The notes under the pieces are model-generated. The model was given only the letters and a program-made list of their open reading frames with translations, was not told the DNA's origin and did no database searches. 64,000 bases of DNA from Dermatemys mawii (taxonomy: Eukaryota; Chordata; Testudines; Dermatemydidae), in the NCBI GenBank assembly GCA_007922305.1, contig ML677364.1, positions 14,179,624 through 14,243,623 on the forward strand, read 5' to 3'. Positions 12,985 through 26,211 of the stretch are shown here, in pieces (the first letter of the stretch is position 1; each line of letters begins with the position of its first letter). A program made the translations under genes and the position numbers.

Positions 12985-14242
12985 TAACCCAGAAAAAGAA
13001 ACACTACAGGGTTTAATCAAATTGCTATTCTATATCCCATCAACAGGTGCTGTTCTGTGATTTTATGTTGCTGATATCAATTCTGAAATATTGCAGAATA
13101 CTGTAATGCCATAAAGAAAAACTGTTTTATCTTTTGCAAACATTGAGTTAAGAATTTCAATGTTATATACCTACAATGATTATGGGGTGTTTTATATATA
13201 CCCAGACTCACCAGGGTTTGCTGCTATTTTTGCTCAAATTAGGGTAAGGTCAGATTAAGTAGGTGAATGTGTTAAACAGAGCTTGAGTGGCTATCACTGC
13301 CTTTTTTTCCGTATGATTGCACAAGAAATTCATAAGTGTGAGCAGCAGATGATCCCTGTCTCAAGCAACTGCCCAATTAGAGAACAAGGGAAGGAAAACT
13401 GAGACTATTATATTGAGAAAATGGCATGTTCATGCATGAAGTTCACACAAAATATGTTGGCAATGCAGAATAATGTTCAGCTGGGTAATTCCAAATGTAT
13501 CCTTCTGGTCATTTTTAGGTGAGCAGTGATCTCATCATTAACATAATGAAGGCTCTTTTAATAGATAAACAAGGAAGAGAACAAGTAGAAATGCCCTTTT
13601 TCGTTTTTCTTGAAATAAAGGGTTGATATTAAGGGACTGGTAGCATATTGTGTGCTTGTTTTTCTCCTCCACATGTCCGCATGGCCTCTTTTATATGTAT
13701 CCAGTGTATTTTTGCTGCCCTCCAGGCTATGCAGTGGGGTTGGTGGCTCTAAAATATGACCATCTAGGTCCTGGTCCTGGATGCACCTCCTTTTCAACTG
13801 TTCTGGAGGTACAAAGGGAACAAAATGAAGAGGCCTTTACTGGTCTGCTGCATATCAGAAATACCCCGATGTCACAGAGCTAATGTAGTCGTCTTTGCAC
13901 CATTCTCCTTATAGCCCCAGATCTACAGGTGTGGCCTGGGGAATGAGAGTGGCAGAAGTAATGTTGTGTTCAGATGATTTTCAACTGTGGAACATCCCCT
14001 TAGCAGCCACTCCAGCCAGACACAAAGCAGAGCAGCCCTGAGGCTATTCTAACTCATGCTGGGGACCACACTGAACCCAGATAGCCCCATGAATCAGGGG
14101 AACACATAAATAATACTTTGGTAATCTTGTCTCTCCAACTAGGATCCTGTGCTGAGTGCTGATAATCTGAACCTAGGACTTTGCCTTAAGCTTTTGGAGT
14201 GAGGTAGCCAAGTAACTACAGTAGATATGCAGTAAAGGGGGA
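12985..14242. other. Intergenic between two CR1 copies
   Basis: No supported feature. Confidence 0.55.
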
Positions 14243-14692
14243 TATCAAAGAGGTCTATAAAATCATGATTGGTGTAGAGAAAGTAAATAAGGAAATGTTA
14301 TTTATTCCTTATCTTAACACAAGAACTAGGGATCACACAATGATATTAATAGGCAGCAGGTTTAAAACAAACAAAAGGAAGTATTTCTTCACACAACACA
14401 CAGTCAACCTGTGGAACTCCACCAGAGAATGTTGTGAAGGCCAAGACTATAACAGGGTTCAGAAAAACTAGATAAATTCATGGAGGATAGGTCCATCAAT
14501 GGCTATTAGCCAGGATGGGCAGAGATGGCATCCCTAGTCTCTGTCTGCCAGAAGCTGGGAATGGGCACAGGAGATGGATCACTTCATGATTACCTGTTCT
14601 GTTCATTCCCTCTCGGGCACCTGGTCCAGGACAGGATACTGGGCTAGATGGACTTTTGGTCTGACCCAGTATGGCCATTTCATGTTCTTATG
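14243..14692 (+). mobile_element. CR1 LINE 3' fragment
   Basis: Same family as the 12.2-kb copy. It begins inside the ORF2 C-terminus (frame at 14265-14471: [10 protein letters not shown] and [19 protein letters not shown]) and continues into the 3' UTR with 'actgggctagatggac', 'tctgacccagtatggc' and the terminal 'ttcttatg'. Confidence 0.93.
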
Positions 14693-17600
14693 TGCTTATT
14701 TTGAGAGATACTAATAGATGCAGTGTACAAAAACTGATTCATCTCCTGTTTTGTGAACACATGGACTATATTGAGCATTTAGCAAACATATATAATCACT
14801 TGGATTTACAAGTTTTCACTGGTGGAATGAGGGTTAAAAATTGGAAAGTGTCCATGCATTTAACTTCCCAATGAAAATCAGTGAACAAAGACAGAAACAT
14901 ACACACAGCAGCACTCACGTGAGGAAAATATCTATGTGAAATGCTTTTCAGTAGTTATCTCCTGAATAGCCATGAAAAGTATTAAATATAGAGATGGGAA
15001 ATCACCACTGTGGATTCTTCTGTGATCCTGCAGCCAAGGCTGTTCTAGAGATAATCCCTTTAAAAATGCACTTTGGCCTGAGTTTACATGTGCCAGGTTT
15101 CTGCATCACTCATGCTATTCTGCCCTGCCCAGATGGAGGCCAGTCAGTGACTAATACGATTACATGACCACAATCCTTTTAACAGGAAATGGCTTAGAAA
15201 CCTGCAATTGGATTTGAACCCGTAATCCTCTGAAAGCAAAGGTGGCTTTTCAAATCCTGAAGCCTAGCTAATGTGACTAACATTTCATATCACTGGAAAA
15301 ATGAGGCACATGTCCAAAGCAAAAGCTGTTTTTATTTTTCTTAGAAGGCTTTAATACATTTAAGTGCATGTCTGTTTGGAGTAAACTAAGGCAGTTTCCC
15401 CCTCAAGCTTGTCTCCGGAAAAAAAATCCACTTGGATGCAGTGTGCCTCTCTTGATTGGTATGGTAAATGGTATACATGGCTGCGTTCCTAAGACCCTGT
15501 ACTATAGTGCATTGCAGTTGTATTAGAAAGTAGCCACAAGCAAAGGATGTCAATGAACATAATTTGCTTCTGCCTGAAAGTGCCTTTATGACATAGCAAT
15601 GTCTGCATTATAGAGATCTGGAAATTGCTTATTAACTATAGATGAAGATTTGAACTATTAGAGCCTATATACCAGAACTAACTCCATGGAAATAGTTCAG
15701 ATACATTATGCAGGAGAACAATTTGATAGAATGTCATTACCCCTGTAATTTTAATTACCTGCATTTAATTCAGGATTTGTTTGTGCTATTTTAGGTGAAA
15801 ATTCACAGCACTGGGATTGCTATCTACAATTTTACTGGATATCAGATGTTCAGACAAAAAAAAAGAAGTAAACAACAGAATAATTTTTATTAGTCATTAG
15901 AAATTCCATTCCATTTTACTCAATACTAGGGCTGTTCATCTGAACTGGAATTTAGCCAAGACATGGGATTATTTTTACATTTTGTCTATCTAAATCCCCT
16001 CTGCATTGTCAATAGTTATGGTATTCTTCACTTTTTGGCCTAGATTTTTTTCCAGTGTGATTTTTTACTATATGTTCTGTTAGAGGTAGCTGGATTTCAG
16101 TGGTGTAGGAATTGATTCTCGTAGGGTATAGTGACTTTTGAGGGGCCCCTCATTCAGGATGAAAATCCCCACAAAAAAGGTGATATTGTAACTGGGACTA
16201 CACATCAGACAAAGAAGTAAGCTCTTCTCATACACTACCCAAATATTGGGTTTAGAGATGAAGAAATAAGCAAGTGTTGTATGCCCGCTTACTCGTCACA
16301 ACACGCCAGAGCAGGTCAGGGGATGGGAGGACATGAGGAATGACTGAACCTTGGCTCTGCCTCAGTGGATTGGTCTATGCCAGCAGCAAATTATAGTTTC
16401 TCTGAATAAGGACGAAGTTGGCTGGATGTTTGCTTCGAGGGGGTGTCTCTGAGGCACAATGTCTCTCAGGGATGTTTCTGGGGTGGAGTAGTTCACACCA
16501 ACCCATTTTATAGTACTGACTAAAAGCACAACCTACCCTGAAATGATGGCAAAAAGAAAGGTGCTCAACAACAGTAAGACAGATGGGTAAAGTCTGTACC
16601 TTCCTTAGCAAGCTATGTTATTGATTTCAGTGGGACTGCTCATAGTGCAAGCAAGTAGTCAGCATGAATAAGGGTGGTAGAATCAGGCCCTAAAAATAGA
16701 TCATGAAGTGCTCTCTGCTTTTATTTACCCCAAAGCTTAGAAGGGAGCTCTGGCAGTCATTCAGGAAGAAGGGTGAAGGAGAGAGTGGCTCTGAAAACTC
16801 TAGGCTATTGTTGCTGAGGCAGAGTGATCTACAGGGGAAGGACTGGAACTGTGAGTGAAAACTGACTGGAGTCTGGCACGTTCCCTAATTAGGGGAATCA
16901 ATAGGACTCGGAGAGAGCTGGGAAACCTCATCTCCAGTAATTCAGGCTCTGAATTACTGAGATTGTGTAAGGAGAAGAGTAGGGCCACATCCCAAGCAGG
17001 AGGGAAAACAGGAAAGGTAAGAAGCAGCCCAGGGGAAGCATCCAGAAGGGACTGAGGCACCATCTGCCTCTTTCCCCTTGGGCCCTGAGCCAGGGGCTGG
17101 TGGAGGAAGATGTCCTGGGTCCTCCTAATCTTCCCTCCTTCCCCATCTGTCTAAGAGATCCTGGACTTGGGCGGATTGGGGTGATGAACTGTGAATTGGC
17201 TGCCAGGCCCAGGACTGCCTGGAAGACCTGTTGCAAGTGCTCAGACAGGCTATTTGTCCATGGTCTGACCACTAGGAATGCTGGCCCCCAAGCAAAGCCT
17301 GCTACAATCTCCCTGTGCAAGTGACAGCTACTGCACCGAGGCTGGAATTCACTCTGGGGAAAGGCAAGAAGTGTTTTCACTTTAAGGGGTTTCTGTAGGG
17401 GAAATAGCTCTAATCTCCACTGAGGGATTCACAGGAGCCCTGAGGGTGAAGATGGTGAAGGCTGCTTAGGGAATGCAGTTAATCAACCTGAGATGGGATA
17501 TGGCCTGGATACCGCAATAATGGCTACTACAGCAGCTAGATTCCAGGACTACTCTCCTTGGAGTCCTGCTTTGACTGCATGCAGATCTCCCTTTCGAGAA

Positions 17601-19789
17601 AAAACTGAAGTCAACATTACGGTAATTTTCTTCCACGTGGACTTTCCACCACTGGGCACCCTCTGCCAAAATCTGCCTTAGTTGTATCCAACACAGATAC
17701 TATAGTGCCTGTATTTGACAACTGTTCCATGTTGTGCATATTTTCCCAAGTTCCTCATTTAGTTTCCATTTCCTTTTTCTCTTAAATATTGTTAAACACC
17801 CAGGGTTTTAATATTATTTTATATAAACTTTTTAAAGTGAATGTAGTGTTGGTAAAAGGTGCTAGATTGCTAGCACTGGAAGATGAAGTCCTTGCTTTCT
17901 TTCTCTTAAATAATGTATTAGTCAATGCTTTTACAGTTCTTTCAAAATGAAAAACACTACACAAACACACACATGAAAATGTGAAGTGCTAAGTGAAGCA
18001 TCCCTGCACTGCCTAGTTTGTGGATCTGAGCCATTTTTCTGTGTACCAGATTAAGCCAGGGCCTCTCTACTCAGCAAAAGAGGAAGTCAGTTGGAAAAGT
18101 ATTTTGTTGCCTTGTGACTGAAGTTCAATGATTCTTCCAAACCTCAGACCATGTTCACGAAAGTCTAGAAACACAGGCTATTTTTCACTCAGCTGGGAAG
18201 CTAGTGAACCTCCAACAGATTTCCCTTGCTAACAACCATAACAGCTTCCCCTTCCTCTCAAAAAGTCCCTGGATTTGCCTTGTAGGCAGATGAAGAGAAG
18301 TGGGAGTCTCGAAGCTTGCTGAGAGTGGGGGCCAGCAGGGAAGGGATGGATGGCTTTTGGGGGTGGGAGTAATCATGAATCTCCAAAGCAATTTGAAAGA
18401 GTTATTTTACCTCCAGAGTAATGATTTTGTCACTTCTGTGCTGAGCCGGATTCAAACTGTGACCTAGCAGCAAAAGACACTCCATGTTATCCTCTGCCCC
18501 TCTTGTTCCTTCTTTTTAATTTTCAAAGAAAAACTAGTGATAGAGTGTCCTGCTCCCTTTCCTTGGGTTTTAAAAACTCTTCTCAGAAGACTTCACTTCC
18601 CAAGGTGGTGGTGGCCCAACTGGACAGAGAGGGTCCCAGTGAACTTTGGGCAGGAGAGGAAAGGAATACTTCCCTGCTTCTGACTAGTGCACTTTGCCTG
18701 GACCTTTTAAACAACAATATGTCAGCAGAGTAGCAAGGCCGGCTGTTTCCTCTTTTACTGTTAATTATTTTTTTTATTTTAAAACTTATTTTAAGACCAT
18801 TAACATGACAGCTGACTTTCTCTTCTTTGTAATTGGGTTAAATAATTGCAAAAAGTCTTCTATGTACATTGTAGTTCTCCTTTCAAGGGCTTTCTTAACT
18901 ACTTGCTTCTATTTATATTTCTCCACCCAGAAAGCCAATGTCACCCAGAGGTATTTCTGTTCATTCTTATAAGAAATGTGAACTCTGCTATTTATGGAGA
19001 GGGGTTGTGGAACATTTGCGCTGACTAATTACTTTCATTTCTTTAATGTTGTCTTCAATCACACTTCCTTTTCTTTGCATTAACCCCTTAGTGCCAGTGC
19101 CCTCAAAAAAGCTTTCTAGTGAAATCAGGCTGTAACAGTGCTGACAGCTTCTTTACAATAGGCAAAGACTGGAGTTTATTTCATTGTTACAGATGCAAGA
19201 AACTTCCGTACTCTCTTGATATGGCTACGTGGAAAGACAAGCAGTGACTGGTCACGCTTTCCTCTTTAGTTCCCAGTTTGAGCAACAGCATCAAAGAGAT
19301 ATTTCTTTCCCAGCACCCCTGAAGAGCTAATATTAGGGTTTCTATTCTTAAAGGGGCTCCTAGTCAAATCAATAGGTGGTCTAGTGTAAATACTGGTGCT
19401 TAGCAGATAACTTAACTTCAATTAATAGCATACAAAGTATCTAATATGTCTTTCTTCCGATAAGCTAGTCCTTCTGGGTTTGGATCAGAGCTATAACATC
19501 ATAGGCTAGATTGGACATATAGTACAAGTTAACCTTTCCCCCTCCCCTTGTCTCCAGTTCATGGGCTACCCACAAGCGCAGTCCTGAGCATAAGAATTGT
19601 TTCAGGCACTGATTCCCCAAAGGCAGAAAAATGGGGAGGGATAAAAAGCATGAGGATAGCCAGGCCCTCTTTTGCTTTGCCAGAAGAGCTGAACTGGCAA
19701 AGAGTTGGAGGCAGTGCACTCTTCTTTCCCAGGGTGCATTGGTGGTGACTGTGACCCATACTACCCAGTTAGGCACAATGCCTCCTATT
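14693..19789. other. Intergenic, no recognisable gene
   Basis: No exon found. At about 15165-15290 the phrase 'ggatttgaacccgtaatcc' resembles a reversed tRNA-type B box, possibly a worn antisense tRNA-derived SINE. At about 16740-17350 a G-rich block ('agcagcccaggggaagca', 'ccaggcccaggactgcctgg') looks like an interspersed repeat of unknown class. Both are weak. Confidence 0.4.
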
Positions 19790-19895
19790 CATTACTAGTA
19801 TTATTACTATTCATTTTGTATTTGTCCCAGGACCACAAACATAGAGTAAAGCAGAGTTCCTGATTTCACAGAACTTACAGTCCAGAACAGCAACC
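19790..19895 (-). repeat. SINE tail, antisense (weak)
   Basis: 'attattactattcattttgtatttgt' reversed resembles the 3' tail of the SINE at 20546-20790 ('tactgtaatgaatatgaataat'). A degenerate second copy in opposite orientation is likely. Confidence 0.35.
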
Positions 19896-20545
19896 CAACT
19901 AATACATCTCTGTCCCTTGCAGCTTGTGGGTCTAGTGAAAAGATTTAGTCCTCTCTCAATATTTTAAACCCTATCTGTTAAACATTATCTCAGGATGTTA
20001 CATTTCTGCAGGAGGCATGTACAAAAAGACATTCCATTGATTGTTTAAATTAATAGTGTGTCATTCTAGAAACTAAGGAACCTTATTCAAATAGATAGCT
20101 ACAGATTGATACAGACTCCAAGTCAGAACCAGCCCAGGGGAAGTATGCCTGAAATCATTTCCCTCCAAACAAGTCTTTAGGGGCCTATGTAAAATAAGTT
20201 GGTTGCCTCAGTTCAGCTCCTAATGGATACATGTCCACATCCCATAACAACCTCCTGAGTTGGCAATCTTTTGTACTCCTATAGCTAAATTATCCTCTTC
20301 TAGGGACTCCAAGATGATTAAAAGAAAGGTGTTCTAGCCACAATATCTTTAGAAGAGGAGAAAAAGAGCTATATTATATTTGATGTGTACTTTGCCAGTT
20401 GAACAGCTGTATATTATACAGTAATATAATTCTGTATTGATTAATGTGGAGAAAAGTTATAACTTCATACCAAGAGTATTTTTAATAACCACAAGTGGTC
20501 AGGAGCTCGATTTTATGTCTCATCCAGAAAACAGCAAGCCAGATC

Positions 20546-20790
20546 TAGAGAAACAGTGTGGTTTAGTGGATAATGCACTGGACTTGAAGTCAAGGAACCT
20601 GGATTCTATTCCTGGTTTTGCTACTGACCTGTTGTGGGATCTTGGACACACGCTTCATTTCTCTGTGACTCTTTTGCCCTCCCAACTTTTCTCTGTCTTG
20701 TCTTGCTCTTTGGAACTGGGAGGGTCTCTAATATTTATATCTTGTCTATTTGGGGCCTTTAGGTCCTACTGTAATGAATATGAATAATAG
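20546..20790 (+). mobile_element. MIR/CORE-type SINE
   Basis: The tRNA-derived head reads 'gtttagtggataatgcac' (A-box region), then 'ggacttgaagtcaaggaacc' and 'ggattctattcctgg' (B-box region). It continues with the MIR-like body 'ttgctactgacctgttgtg' and 'tcttggacacacgcttcatt', and ends in a 'taatgaatatgaataatag' tail. The overall plan matches the amniote MIR family. Confidence 0.8.
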
Positions 20791-22269
20791 GCAGAAATGG
20801 GGAATCTTTGTACCACTTCATCACTATTAAGTTGTTCTAAAGCATAGGGCAACTAGGCATACAGAGATACTTCGTGTCATGAAGCCCCTTGTGATTAGAA
20901 CAAGGAATGTGGGGGAGGAAGGACTATCCATAATATTCTGTGACCTCAGCTGTTCAGCTGGACCCATGGGATCAAAGGCAGCTGGTGCATGTTAGAGCAG
21001 CTTTCAGGGGACTGGACTGGCATATGGGGGCCCCAGGATTGGAGGCAGTGCCGAGGTAACTACCCAGCTGAATCGAGTGCTTCTTGGCCACAGCTCTGGA
21101 TCTGGCCCAGCACCTCTGGCACAACAGGGCAAAATTCCCAGCTTGTGCATCTAATGTTAGGTACATAAATCCACACTTAGACACCTCAGTATAAGTGGCC
21201 TGATTTTCAGTTGACAAGTAGTCAAAGTTTCATTGCCTCCAAGTGCCTGGGGTTTCAGCAGTACGGTGCTGGTGGAGAGGAGTTTTTCAGAACACTACGC
21301 TGTGTCTCAGAAAAGTACAGAAGTGCCAGGAGCATGCTAACAATTATCCGTAAATGGCTTAATGTCATTATGACCCAGCAGACTCTTGCCAAGGGCAGTG
21401 AATGCCAAAAATATTCTATGTACATCCTTAAACCCTGTCACCAGGCCTGTGTAGAATATGATTATGAAGCTGGGTAAATTGCTCCACAACTTAGACTATT
21501 TTTAAATTGCTGCAGAATTGTTTTCCAGAATCAAAGATTATACTGAAAAATCTCTAGCCCTTACAGTTGTAAAGATACACTCTAAAATGAGTGTAAACCA
21601 GTGCAGTGACGTCTGCCTGAGTCTGCATACAATATGGGACAGTAGCTCGGAGTGCCGTAAATTGCCCCATTTCTCTTAGTGGAACATTATTGTTGAAGTC
21701 TGATAATTTAAATGTCACCATTAACTGTTTCACTGCTGATCATGTTAGCAGAAACTTTCACAATCTCCAGGTGTAGTTGCATTTGTTGGGATAGGGTGCT
21801 GCAGGCCAACTGGTTGCTGTCAAGGGTGGCTATGATAGGAATCAAGAAATTCAACTCTCTTCCCCACAGATTTAAAGCCACCCCCTGCCTAGCCAAAAAA
21901 AGGAAGGGAATAAGGAGATGCATCCCTTCCGCAGTACCAAACGTCTCAGACTGCCTCTTGGGTGCTGAAAACCCATCTGACCTCTCTTGTCGTTCTGGGT
22001 GCCCAAAGGCCTTGCTCCTGCACAGCTGTCAAAGCCTCCAATTTTCTTGTAACAACATCTACAGGGACTATACGCTGTTGACTCTGCACCCTACTGAGAA
22101 TCTGAAGTTGGCAGGCACTGTACAATACATTGAATTTAATACCAAACTAAAGAAAGAACAGATTGTACTCATTGGGCTGGGTAATGCAGGAGAAAGAAGT
22201 TGGCGAGTCCAAGCCACTTAATTCTGGTGTCCCTTCGACATGCCTGTGCAGAAATACTGGCACTTAATC
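20791..22269. other. Intergenic, no recognisable gene
   Basis: The forward ORF at 21712-22221 (169 codons) shows no known domain. It is most likely a chance ORF or a very worn retroelement. Confidence 0.45.
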
Positions 22270-22815
22270 TACTTGATTGGGATTTGATGGCATAGCAGGT
22301 CCAAATCAGGGTTTTCTCTTGGTCTTTCCCCACACCTCCAAAAGGCTTTGCCAGTCAGCGCAGGCTTCAATATGCTGTTCAGTGAAGCTGTAGCTAGTGA
22401 ATTTAACGTCATGGCAGTTACCACAGTATTGTATGTGTCCTCTTCTCTTAAATATTACAAATGTGCTCTTTCTCCAGACATCTTCTCAGTCCTCCTGATT
22501 AAATGAATAATTGTGTCAATAAAGTCATGCCTACTTTCCCAGGAACTTCCATACATTTTCTGGTGTATCATTGGGACAGAGAACTTTCTTATTTGTTATG
22601 TTTTATACTTCTGCAACTTCTAATGGGACTAGTACCATCAAAACACTGGTTTGGTTTCAGTGTACAGCATTGTTCACTTAAATCGTCTTCATTCATAAAC
22701 CTTTCAAAATAGCTTCTCCACTGTTCCTTAATCTGGTTCTTGTGTATTAACGTATTTCCACTTGCATCTTTAATTATTTTTATCTCACCAATGTTTTTAG
22801 TTCTCTAATCACAGG
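22270..22815 (-). mobile_element. RTE-like (BovB/RTE-X type) reverse transcriptase fossil
   Basis: On the minus strand a broken frame near 22660-22810 reads DASGNTLIHKNQIKEQWRSY followed by FERFMNEDD. This is the linker before the RT domain in RTE-type elements, where NQIKERWREYFEEL-like sequence is normal. Further along (about 22290-22460) the frame gives STFVIFKRRGHIQYCGNC, then DVKFTSYSFTEQHIEA. This aligns with the RT1-2 motif of the same class, in which 'IFKNKGDVQNCGNYRGIKLMSH' is typical; the conserved Arg-Gly is lost. Stops and frameshifts make it inactive. It is not CR1. Confidence 0.7.
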
Positions 22816-22875
22816 TCTCTGCCAGTTTACATATATTTTCTCACTCTCTTTCACTTCAAGACTGCAGTCTGCCCC

Positions 22876-23150
22876 AGTCTTCCCCGGGGACTAAACGATA
22901 ACTGACAGTAGACACTGAGGCAAGGTGGGCTTAGAAGGTTGGGGGTTCCCCTGGGAGGAGAGACCCAGAGCATGGGGCACTGCAGTGGGGCAGAACCTCA
23001 AGGTAAAGGGCACTGGGATCGACACAGGGGCCCGAGGAAGGCAAGACACCAGCGAGCAGAGGAAGCTCCAAGGCTGGAAAAGAGCTAATTCCTAGACGAC
23101 GAGCAGGAGGTGCCACACCGGTGAGTCTTCGAATTGCTACACCTGGCCAC
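22876..23150 (+). repeat. Interspersed repeat, unknown class, copy 1
   Basis: It shares long similar stretches in the same order with 35840-36106: 'cactgaggcaagatggg' type start, 'gggttgggggttccc', 'gggaggggagacccagag', 'aaagggcactgggatc', 'gagctaattcctag', 'gcaggaggtgccac', 'gtgagtcttcgaattgctaca'. Two independent copies define a family; class unknown. Confidence 0.7.
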
Positions 23151-24884
23151 ATCAGGTGAGGGAATGGGAATGCTTCTTAAAGGAGCAGGTTCTTGTGGTG
23201 ATAGCAACTGCTGTGTGGCAGCAGCACTGCCAGTGGACAGGAGGTTTGCTAACAGAGGAGGAGGATGCCACCCGAGAGAGTTTATCCTTACATCCCCTCC
23301 AAAGTCCAGTTCTCTTCTTCCAGGGTCTGCTTTTCATTGACAAGAGCCTTCATTCCTTGTGCCTGGGCCCAGGCTCTGCTTTCCTCCACAGCAAGCCTAT
23401 GGAAGGAGGTCAGCTCCTGAAAGCCCTCAGGAAAGGAAAGTAGATGTTCTCTGAATTTTTCATTCCACAAGCCTACTAGCTGCTCTCTCTCTCTTGCTGT
23501 CCCTCTGCTTTGAGCAGATATTGATTTCCTGGGCATGACACCAAAACTGTCTGATGAAAAACAACTTCTGTTGCTAGGGCCTGAAGCTAGACCCTACAGT
23601 GAAACTACAGATAATCCCAGAGTGCCAAGGTGTCCACCCGATCTTCATGAATACCTCAGCTCATTTGCCTCTCCCTGGAGGTCACAGGTGATAGAGTTCT
23701 TGCCCCCTGCAATTTCTTGAGCCTCCCAAAATGGGGAGAAGGGAGTGCTGCAAGGTCTTCCTTCCTCTTCTCTCCTGATCTTCTATCTCTCTTCTGTCCT
23801 TTCATTGCTCCTCATTCTCTCCCTTTCATCTACCCTGCCTTACAAACATTGCAAGCATACTTCTAAGATGGTGACTGCACTGCTTACAATTTCACCCCAG
23901 ATTCATTCATTTCTTCATTAAATACATTTTGACTAAGGGCCTGAAATTCCCTTTTCACAAATATTCAGAAGGCCAAATTCTCACTCCCATAAGTGTCTGG
24001 GATCAAGAAGATACAAAGACTGGTGAGCAAATCAAAATTTGCTTAGAATTCATTAAATGTTTATGGGGAAGAAACTTTCCACTGTTATCCTGGTTGCAGT
24101 AAAGATACTGAAGATTCATATCCTGAAAGGTGACCAATACAAATGCTCTCAGCAAATGGGACAGCAGCAAAGAAAGCTGCAAAGATCAATATATATATCA
24201 AGCAATGAGACAAGATTACTCTGCCAGACAAGCATTTATGGCTTTCTTGAAAGAGCTTTACTGCAGAGTGTTTTGGAATGAGGGAAAAAGGAGGTGGGAG
24301 CTAACACTATTTAACATTTAGAGAAAAAATGTTCTCATTTCAGAATACCCAAGAGCCTATGCACTTTATAAAGAAAATGGAAAAGCTGAGAGAACAGAAA
24401 ATATATCATACAGATGAAAACTGTCTAGAGTCACTATGCCACGGATCAAGGGATGCTTGTAGATATAATCATAAAAGGATGAATAATACATGTATTAAGC
24501 TGCTGGGAGAACTGGGATGTATGAACCAAGATATGGTAAAAATAGGATTAAAGAATGAATTTTGAAAAGTGAAGTTTGATATTCAAGATATACAAAAAAT
24601 TAGTATAACTGATGAGACACATGCCCAATCCCATTCAGACCTCCCCAGACCATGCCTGGGAGAACTTAAACCCAAAGTCAATAAAGAATATAGAATGTAT
24701 ATTACACACATAAAACTATTTTACAAGAATATTAAGGTTACAAAGCCAAAGACTTAAAAGTAAGGAAATGCCACAATTAATGTTTCCTGTGCCTCTGCAT
24801 TTCCTAACTTTGATTGGTTGACTTTGCAACCACACTGTTCTTTTAAGGGAGAGAGAGATGTTTCTCAGGGGAATGGCAGTAGGG
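23151..24884. other. Intergenic, no recognisable gene
   Basis: Several short forward ORFs at 24057-24757 lie close together but show no domain I can name. They may be a very old retroelement remnant or chance. Confidence 0.4.
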
Positions 24885-25138
24885 CAGGAGGGGGTTGGAT
24901 AGAGCATGGAGTCCTGGGGGGGTTGTTATGGTCAGGGGGCCTCAGGATGGGGTGGTCAGGGAACAAGAAGGGAGAGGGGATTAGATGAGGGATTCTGAGG
25001 AGGGCAAGAAGTGGAGGGGGTCAGATAGGGGGCAGGGGCTAGGCTGTTTGGAAAGGCACAGCCTTCCCTAACCTGGCCCTCCATACAGTTTTGCAACTCC
25101 AATGTAGCCCTCGGACCAAAGAGTTTGCCCACCCCTGT
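24885..25138 (+). mobile_element. hAT MITE, one end only
   Basis: It ends in 'gtttgcccacccctg', the same terminus as the complete hAT at 37416-38163, and carries the same G-rich interior ('gtcagggaacaagaaggg', 'gggggcaggggct') and the subterminal 'atgtagccctcgg'. The opposite end is missing or too diverged. It abuts a CR1 copy at its 3' side. Confidence 0.75.
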
Positions 25139-25552
25139 GCTGGAGCACATGTTTTATGAGGAGAGGCTGAGGGAACTGGGATTGTTTAGTCTGCAAAAGA
25201 GAAGAAGGAGAGGGGATTAGATAGCTGCTTTCAACTACCTGAAAAGGGGTTCCAAAGAGGATGGAGGTAGGCTGTTCTCAGTGGTAGCAGATGACAGAAC
25301 AAGGAGTAATGGTCTCAAGTTGCAGTGGGGAAGGATTAGGGTGGATATTAGGAAAAACTTTTTCACTAGGAGGGCGGTGAAGCAGTGGAATGGGTTACCT
25401 AGGGAGGTGGTGGAATCTGCTTCCTTAGAGGTGTTTAAGGTCAGGCTTAACAAAACCCTGGCAGGGATGATTGGTCCTGCTTTGAGTGAGGGTTGGACCA
25501 GATGACCTCCTGAGGTCCCTTCCAACCCTGATATTCAATGATTCTATGACAG
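25139..25552 (+). mobile_element. CR1 LINE 3' end
   Basis: The forward frame at 25281-25505 carries the CR1 ORF2 C-terminus (RVDIRKNFFTRRAVKQWNGL, then PREVVESASLEVFK). Upstream is 'gaggagaggctgagggaactggg' type sequence. It ends with 'gaccagatgacctcctgagg', 'cttccaaccctgatattc' and terminal 'atgattctatgac', the classic CR1 3' tail. Confidence 0.95.
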
Positions 25553-25639
25553 ACAGCCTGGTCAATGGACCATTTTCCATGCTGTGTTCAACAAGCTAGA
25601 ATCACTAGCACTCACATTGACAGATGTTCTGAGAAGGAC

Positions 25640-26205
25640 TGCTAAGATCAGATGAGGTCCACCTATTAAGGTAGGGGAAGTTAAAGCAATAGGAATATCA
25701 AAAACAGGGTAGGTCCATTACTTGATAAGGAGAGAAAGACAGTAACAGAAAATGCAGCAATGGCCAAAGTGATAAATGCCTTTTATGTTTCTTTACATCA
25801 AAAAGGTCATCAATGATCAGACAAATCACGCAGTGAACATCAGTGTAAATGGGGTAGGACCTGAAGCTAAAATAGAGAAAGCACAATTTCAGAATTACTT
25901 TAAATGAGCTAGATGTCTACAATTCGGCAGGGCCTGATGAAACATGTCCTGGAATACTTAAGGAACTGGCTCAGAAATTTATTCAGCCATTAGTGATTAT
26001 CTTTGACAACTCATGGAGGACAGGAGAGATCCCAGACAAATGGAAAAGGACAAATATAGTTCCAATCTATAAAAGAGGCAAATAAGGACAGTCCAGGGAA
26101 TTATAGACCAGTCAGCTTAACTTCAGTACCCAGAAAGATAATGGAGCATATAATCAAGCAATCAATTCTAAGCACCTACAAGGTAAAATAATAAGTATCA
26201 ATCTA
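25640..26205 (+). mobile_element. CR1 LINE, internal RT fragment
   Basis: Broken frames read the start of the CR1 reverse transcriptase: 'NSAGPDETCPGILKELAQKF' type sequence, then 'NYRPVSLTSVPRKIMEHIIK' at about 26098-26160. It is a separate insertion from the 25.1-kb copy because it represents an earlier part of ORF2 located downstream of that copy's 3' end. A frameshift near 'gaggcaaataagg' breaks it. Confidence 0.9.
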
Positions 26206-26211
26206 TGTAAG

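Noticed and set aside
21712..22221. 169-codon + strand ORF
   Set aside because: Composition and lack of motifs suggest chance. It stops before the RTE-like fossil, which is on the opposite strand.
24057..24757. Cluster of four forward ORFs as a gene remnant
   Set aside because: No domain, splice pattern or repeat family could be recognised, so left as unannotated intergenic sequence.
25281..25505. 74-codon ORF as a host gene
   Set aside because: It is the C-terminus of the CR1 ORF2 product, followed by a CR1 3' tail.
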